Of a DNA stretch of 64,000 bases, positions 58,716-64,000 are shown in pieces. Every line of letters starts with the position of its first letter. The first letter of the stretch is position 1. Below the pieces are notes generated by a model that was not told where the DNA came from, did not search any database, and saw nothing but the letters and a program-made list of their open reading frames with translations. This stretch comes from Thuidium tamariscinum (Eukaryota; Streptophyta; Bryopsida; Hypnales; Thuidiaceae): assembly GCA_947034885.2 (NCBI GenBank), contig OX344750.2, positions 45,680,821-45,744,820 of the forward strand, read 5' to 3'. Made by a program: the position numbers and the translations under genes.

Positions 58716-60804
58716 CATACTCTCTAAGTCACCTCCCAAGTTACCCCTTGGTTCCTCACAAGTCTCTCCCACAACACCTTTCAATAGTGGCACAATACAA
58801 AAGTAAACCAAGCTTAAATTGCATAAAGTTCCATCACTTGGGGGGGTCTCAAGTCCCCAAGTACAAACCACACTTACCAAAGGGTGTAAAAACCCCAAAA
58901 GACCATCAAAGGCTCCCTTGGCATCAAAAGCCAAAGGAAATCCGGCATAACCGGGGCCCAATAGTCCTCCTCCCTTAAATGGGTAGGAGTGAGAAAGAGA
59001 GAGAATGAGAGGAGAATGCCGCCCCTTTTATACTCAAAAGGGAGCAACACCCCCCTAAATCTACTAAGAATAACTAGATGAGGGAATTTAAGAGGTCCAT
59101 ACATGTTTACCCATCCCAAATCTAATTATCCACCTAAAATCTACACAATTTGAATTGAGAAATTCAAATCTTACCTAACCTTACAAGAACTTGCAAAACC
59201 ACCTAATTTACCTTCCCCAAAATCTACAAGTTCTCACATGGGAGAAGTTCCCATGTGTTCCCACCTACTTAATTTGAAATTACTTACACCAAGCACTTGG
59301 AGCCACCTCCACTAACTTTTTGAGGTGGTACTTGCTCCCACATGTGCCCGGAGTTCCCCACACGTTCCCTACGCGTTCCCCACGGCCATTGGGGCCCAAA
59401 CTCCCCAAAAAAGCATTGGGGGGCCTAAAATCCCCATTTCTTCTCCATGTGCTGTCCCCAAAAGGCTAACTTTTGGAGTTTAGCTCCAAATGGCAAACGG
59501 ATTGCGCCATTGGGTCCGGAAGGCCATAATTAGCCTAAGTGAAATCCCTTTTCCCTTAAACTATGTCCAAATTCTCAAGGAATCTTGGTGTAAGCTGAGA
59601 TCAAAGTTGGGATAAATTCCCAACTTTTGGAGTTTGGCAATTTTGGACCCCAAACCTTTACCAATCTTCTAAGTAGATCAGGCTTGTCTTGTCGGACATA
59701 TTTTTGGGTTTGGGTGTCATGTAGGACGTCTGACGTCACGTGTCACGGTGACAACTTGTTACGAAGGGCGTCGCACCTTGTCGCGAAAGTCCATTTTCAG
59801 CAGCTCAAAAAAATGAAAATCTTACTATAACTATGAATCTAAATATAAAATGTAATATGTAATCATGAAACTAAAACACTTAATTGAAACCGAACTTAAA
59901 TATGTCAAAAATTTAAATTTCTAATGATTTATTTTTATTTTTTTATGATTTTGACACTATTGGACGTCGCAAGGGCTCTACTAGACGTCACGTGACGTCT
60001 GTCTGTCGCGCTGTCGCGCTGTCCGGGTAGAAAACCCTGAAGTAGATGGAAGGGGGTAGGAATAGACCCAAGATAGGCTTCGTTCCGATGTCGTATGGCC
60101 CCTGTATGCCGGTCAACTGTCGCTTCCGTCATTTAATTTGTCAGTTGGGGAAGAATGTCGCCGATTCGGGATCTTCCAACTATCGATTTGTCTTGAAACT
60201 TGGGGAAGCGCTCCGATGGTATGAGATCGCCTCGCTGGATTTTTAGTGGGATTTTACCGCACTTTGGGATATTCTTTCGAATTCCCACCCAAAGTCCACT
60301 GCGGTTGACCGTCTGGGAAAATATCCAAACAATGTTGGAAAATTCCCAAACTTTAGAGGGGACCACCCATGGAATCCCCCCACTTGGATGCAAATCTGCA
60401 TCCCCACTGCGTGCTCCAAGAATTAGGAAATCGCCCGGTATCTGCATTTCAAGGTTAGTATTTTGTCCGTATTCTCTTCGATGCTATGGGGAGTGGGGGA
60501 TTCCTCCTAAATCCCCCTATGAGGACTTCCTAACCTAGACAGGGCCTTTTTAGGCTTTTTACCCTAATCCTGCACATCTCTATCAATTTGGCGTCTATTT
60601 AGCTAAGACAAGGGTGTTTTGGATGTAAACTATCATAAATCCCACCTAATGACCAAATGACACATTGGTATGTGTAATGCCAATACCAGTTTAATGCCCT
60701 TTTGTGGGTTTTATAAGCCCAATTACACCTTAGTTTATGTAGGAATTTCGGAAAAAGAACCCGTGAGTCCCCGGTGACGAATCGGGGACTCACATAGCCC
60801 ATGG

Positions 60805-61135
60805 CTATCTATGGAAGTTGCAAGTCCCAATCTCTATGATGCCCCTTGTTCAAACTGTATTTCCAAAGCCCCCTCTTGACGGTTTGCACCATGCGCTCCG
60901 CCAATCCATCTGCTTCAGGGTGATCTCTTGAAGTAGTACGATGATCAATCATCGCTTGGTCACACAAGGCTTGAAATTCACCAAGGAACTCTTGTCTTTG
61001 ATTAGTCAATACCTCAGCAGGAACCCCGAAGCAACTCAAAACACGATCCAAAAACGAATAAGTTGCCCCTTCACTGAACTTATTAGGTAATGCCACCAAC
61101 TCAATCCATTTAGAAAAATGTTCAATCATCACCAA
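60805..61135 (-). pseudogene. Ty3/gypsy: integrase core, first part
   Basis: The integrase core is recognisable from HFSKWIELVALP, FGVPAEVLTNQRQEF and HPEADGLAERMVQTVKRGL, ending at the DWDLQLP block. The downstream portion of the core lies on the far side of the 4.2-kb insertion. It belongs to the broken element. Confidence 0.85.
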
Positions 61136-61150
61136 TACATACTTATTATG

Positions 61151-62226
61151 TCATGGTGTTACCGGTAATGGCCCTGCAAAGTCCGAACTCCACCTATAGC
61201 CCAATCCCATGATTGGCAACGGTTGTAATTGAGGCATCGGGGCATTGAATGATGCCCGCACTCTATCACACATGATGCATCTAGCTACCAATTGTTGAAC
61301 TTGCAATTGCATTCCTCGCCACCAATAGTGAATTTGTAGCAAGCTATGAGTTCTTCGCACTCCAAAATGCTTCAAGTCCTCGTGAGCATGCATAATCAAT
61401 TTCACTCTCTCATGAGGTGCCGGTACTACCTTTTTGTTGCCATCTGGCCATACTCGAAGCAAATGAGTCCCCTCCCACACAAACCGCTTGGCTCGTTGTA
61501 GAATCTGATCTCTCTCCTTGGTTGACACAATAGTTGTCAATTCTCCATGCTTCAAGTATTTCATAACCTCCACATCTTCAAAAATAGCTTTGGCGCCCCC
61601 AGACTCTTTACCTCCATTCACATCCATTGTGGCCACAATGGCTTCCTCGGTAGTGTCTCCAGTCATCGCCATAATACTCAAGTAGGTGGCACAATGCCAA
61701 CCTGGTAACAAATCTTCTCCCTCTTCCACGTGCCAACGAGCCCCCGTAGAGTCTACTTGGCTAAGATTTGGATTGCGGCTCAAGCCGTCAGCATCCATAT
61801 TTACCAAACCGGCTCGGTGTACAACTTTAAAGTCATACTCCATGAGCATAAGCGCCATCGTGCAAGCTTTCCTGTAAGCTTGTCAGACTCCATAAGCCAC
61901 TTCAATGGTTGGTGATCTTTTACCAGTAGAAATTCGTTACCATATAAATAGCAACGGAAATGAGCAATTGCCCAAATTGCTGCTAGACATTCTCCTTCAT
62001 ATAAGCTATACTGTGCCTCCGCGTTGTTGTTTGAGCGACTAGCATAAGCTACTACAAACTCCTTGCCATCGTCGTCCATTTGAGTCAACACCGCGCCAAT
62101 CCCCAGTGAACTCCAATCCGTGTGTAATTGGTATGTCCTACCTGAAATTGGCCTCCTTAATATTGGTGACGACACTAGCCGTTCCTTCAATTGCTTGAAG
62201 GCGGCTTCTTGCTCATCTCCCCACAT
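61151..62226 (-). pseudogene. Ty3/gypsy: RNase H and integrase zinc-binding region
   Basis: RNase H motifs are visible (LHTDWSSLGIGAVL, the ARWRL block, HRAGLVNMDADGLSR). They are followed by the integrase HHCC zinc-binding region (HAHEDLKHFGVRRTHSLL, WWRGM, CIMCDRVRA). Its position directly after the reverse transcriptase is as expected. It belongs to the broken element. Confidence 0.85.
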
Positions 62227-63255
62227 CTAAGGTTGATCATTCCTTGTCAACATGGTTAATGGCTTTGCAATCACACTAAATGTCTTCACAAATTTCCGAT
62301 AGTAATTACACAAACCCAAAAATGCCCGCAATCTACTCACATCCTTCGGCCTTGGAATAGAAAGCATCACCTCTACTTTGCTGGCTACCACTCCCAATCC
62401 ACCGGGATATATCATGTGGCCTAAGTACTCTACTCGGTCATAATAAAACTTACATTTATTCGGATGTAGTTTTAACCCATGGAGCCTCAGTCTAGCAAAT
62501 ACTTCTGCCAAGTGAGCTCTATGTTGTTTTTGATTCATGCTATAGACAATAATATCATCAATGTAGCATTTTACAAAATCCAAGCCCGAAAATATGCGAT
62601 TCATAACTCTTTGAAATTCTGCTGGTGCATTTTTCAAACCAAATGGCAGGAACCTCCACTGATATAGATGATCCTTACCATCTTCATCAATTCCCCAGAA
62701 TGCCGTTTTCTCCTTATCACCTTCTCGTATACCAAGTTGGTAATAACCCGATCGGAGATCCAAAGTACTAAATACTTTGGCATGGCCAATGGCGTCAAAA
62801 TTCTCCTCCGGTGTTGGCATGACATAGCGGTCTGACGTCGTGAACTTGTTAATTCTACGATAGTCTCCACACATCCTTTTCTCGGTCCAATTTCCATAAA
62901 TGTCTTTTTTGGATGGCATGACCGTTGCTGATGCATATTCGAAATCTGGAGAAGCTAACTCTACCAATCCTGCCTCTAGTAACTCCTTGGTTCGGGCTTG
63001 GATCATCTTGCGTTCTACCTCGCTATACTTGTACGGTTTGCGATAAATCGGTGCATCATCTATCAAATTAATACGAACCTCTTGTCCCTTCAGTACACCT
63101 AAGTCTTTAAGACTAAAGGCAAAACAATCCACATACACCTTAAGGAACTCTTGTTCCTCCTTCATCTCTGCTTCATTTTCCAAGCCTACCAACGGTTGCC
63201 AAGTTTTATTGGTCACCGTTTCCTTCCTATCTTCCTTTGAAGCAGATTTTTCCAC
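62227..63255 (-). pseudogene. Ty3/gypsy: reverse transcriptase domain
   Basis: It contains the hallmark blocks of a gypsy reverse transcriptase: RMCGDYRRINKFT, FSTLDLRSGYYQL, FLPFGLKNAPAEFQRVM, the catalytic YIDDIIVYS, and FLGLCNYYRKFV leading toward RNase H. In a living element it would copy element RNA into DNA within the particle. It belongs to the broken element. Confidence 0.9.
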
Positions 63256-63264
63256 CTTTGGTTG

Positions 63265-63783
63265 CTATTGCACACCACATGGAGTAGAATCATCTTGCTC
63301 TACTCCAACCATGCCATACTGCTCTTCAACTTGGCTCAATTGCCATATTTCCTCGGTTTGACTCTCTATGTGCTCCTCAAAGAATAATTTATCCACATGC
63401 TCCTCCAATTCGATTGTATGCTTGGCCATTTGCTCCCAACTAGGCCAATTGGTTCGTGGAGTCGTGAAAAATGAATTACTCTTCCATAAATCCCATGGGT
63501 GAGTTGTAAGGGCCCCTTCGCCTCCAACCATCAAGTGTGAAGTCTCGGAACTTGATGGTTTCATGGCCTCTTGCAACTCATGAAATCCCAAGTGGCCTGA
63601 TAAAGTTGAAGCTATACGCTTTTGCTCAGCTACTACAAGTGAAACCACCCAAGAGAGACAATTTAAATCCATGGCTTGACCTATGAGGTGTCGTCTCTGA
63701 AACTCGATGATACTAGGAATGTTGGTGATTCCTGTTTGGAATCCTATAGCCCTTTCTCGTTCGTCAGCATTGGGTTTCACCAT
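63265..63783 (-). pseudogene. Ty3/gypsy: region upstream of reverse transcriptase
   Basis: This acidic, Glu/Gln-rich stretch lies just upstream of the reverse transcriptase, where the protease-RT linker sits in Ty3/gypsy polyproteins. I see no clear protease active-site motif in it. It is part of the broken element. Confidence 0.5.
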
Positions 63784-64000
63784 TTCTTCAGTGCGGGAAT
63801 CCTACACTAAGCTTGGTCCATTGTCTTTAAAGGCATAGGACCTTGAAAAACTCACCAAAGTGGGCAAAGCCCTGCGTGGTTCGCCTTTGCGATAAACTAC
63901 TTGCTAAGGAAGCTTGATCATCATGGTATACACGCCTTGGTGAACGGTGAGGATCTAAAATATCCTTCACATAAACATCTGGACGTTTAGTCCGTTCAAT

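Larger units (their letters stand above)
56608..60793. mobile_element. 4.2-kb insertion of unknown class inside the Ty3/gypsy element
   Basis: It separates two adjoining parts of the integrase coding region. The flanks carry an 11-bp direct repeat with one mismatch, ATAGCCTATGG (56597-56607) and ATAGCCCATGG (60794-60804), as expected of a target duplication. That length suits a Mutator-like element or a LINE. The inserted ends (GCACTTCATTCCC and ...GGGGACTCAC) show at most a weak inverted repeat. Inside are a degenerate pyrimidine-rich array (56730-57330), a GC-rich block (57480-58260), a 93-bp tandem repeat (58354-58715) and AT-poor sequence to 60793. The inner right end holds a hairpin (GTGAGTCCCCG...CGGGGACTCAC, minus strand). 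No transposase or other protein motif was recognised. Confidence 0.7.
55549..64000 (-). mobile_element. Ty3/gypsy LTR element, broken, runs off the window
   Basis: Read on the minus strand, the pol order is a protease-RT linker, reverse transcriptase, RNase H, integrase and a PHD finger, which is the Ty3/gypsy order. The 5' part (gag, protease, 5' LTR) lies beyond 64000. The 3' LTR was not located with confidence below about 55950. It is a fossil with several breaks. It is also split in the integrase region by a 4.2-kb insertion at 56608-60793. Reading frames are still long, which suggests a modest age for this element, though no LTR pair is available to date it. Confidence 0.85.

Overview
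The window is nuclear DNA of a land plant. The evidence is an alpha-expansin gene with the usual two plant introns, a plant-type Ty3/gypsy element, and several families of short inverted-repeat elements. Only one intact host gene is recognisable in 64 kb, and most of the rest is AT-rich, decayed repeat. That layout fits a large, repeat-swollen genome such as a gymnosperm, fern or lycophyte, but the sequence alone does not settle the lineage.

Region by region. 1-10.5 kb is a dense nest of small elements: TA-flanked MITEs, a family I call MITE-A (termini CATTAGAAG or CATAAGAGG), an element with GGTGATTGC ends, and the first copy of a family flanked by TTAA. 10.5-23.8 kb is mostly gene-free, with a degenerate 180-bp tandem array, two more TTAA elements and one more MITE-A. 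23.8-25.2 kb holds a Mutator-like element with an 11-bp target duplication and a Tourist-like MITE. 27.5-29.1 kb is the expansin gene. 30-36 kb holds more MITEs, a decayed coding stretch I cannot identify, and a broken Tc1-type transposase. 36-44 kb contains GC-richer islands without an identifiable gene and a 430-bp tandem duplication. 44-48.6 kb is a cluster of TTAA elements, one of them an almost complete palindrome with a MITE-A inside it. 48.6-55.5 kb carries further MITEs and decayed DNA. 55.5-64 kb is a broken Ty3/gypsy element on the minus strand (reverse transcriptase, RNase H, integrase and a PHD finger), split in the integrase region by a 4.2-kb insertion of unknown class.

The most unusual signal is MITE-A. 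Nine copies are present. Two of them sit inside inverted-repeat elements whose opposite arm preserves the unoccupied site. In both cases the insertion added no target-site duplication. The copies also share conserved subterminal hairpins. The second notable signal is the TTAA-flanked family with CCCCTAAAGGACC ends, which resembles piggyBac or Kolobok more than the usual plant DNA transposons. All family names rest on reading the sequence by eye; no database search was possible.
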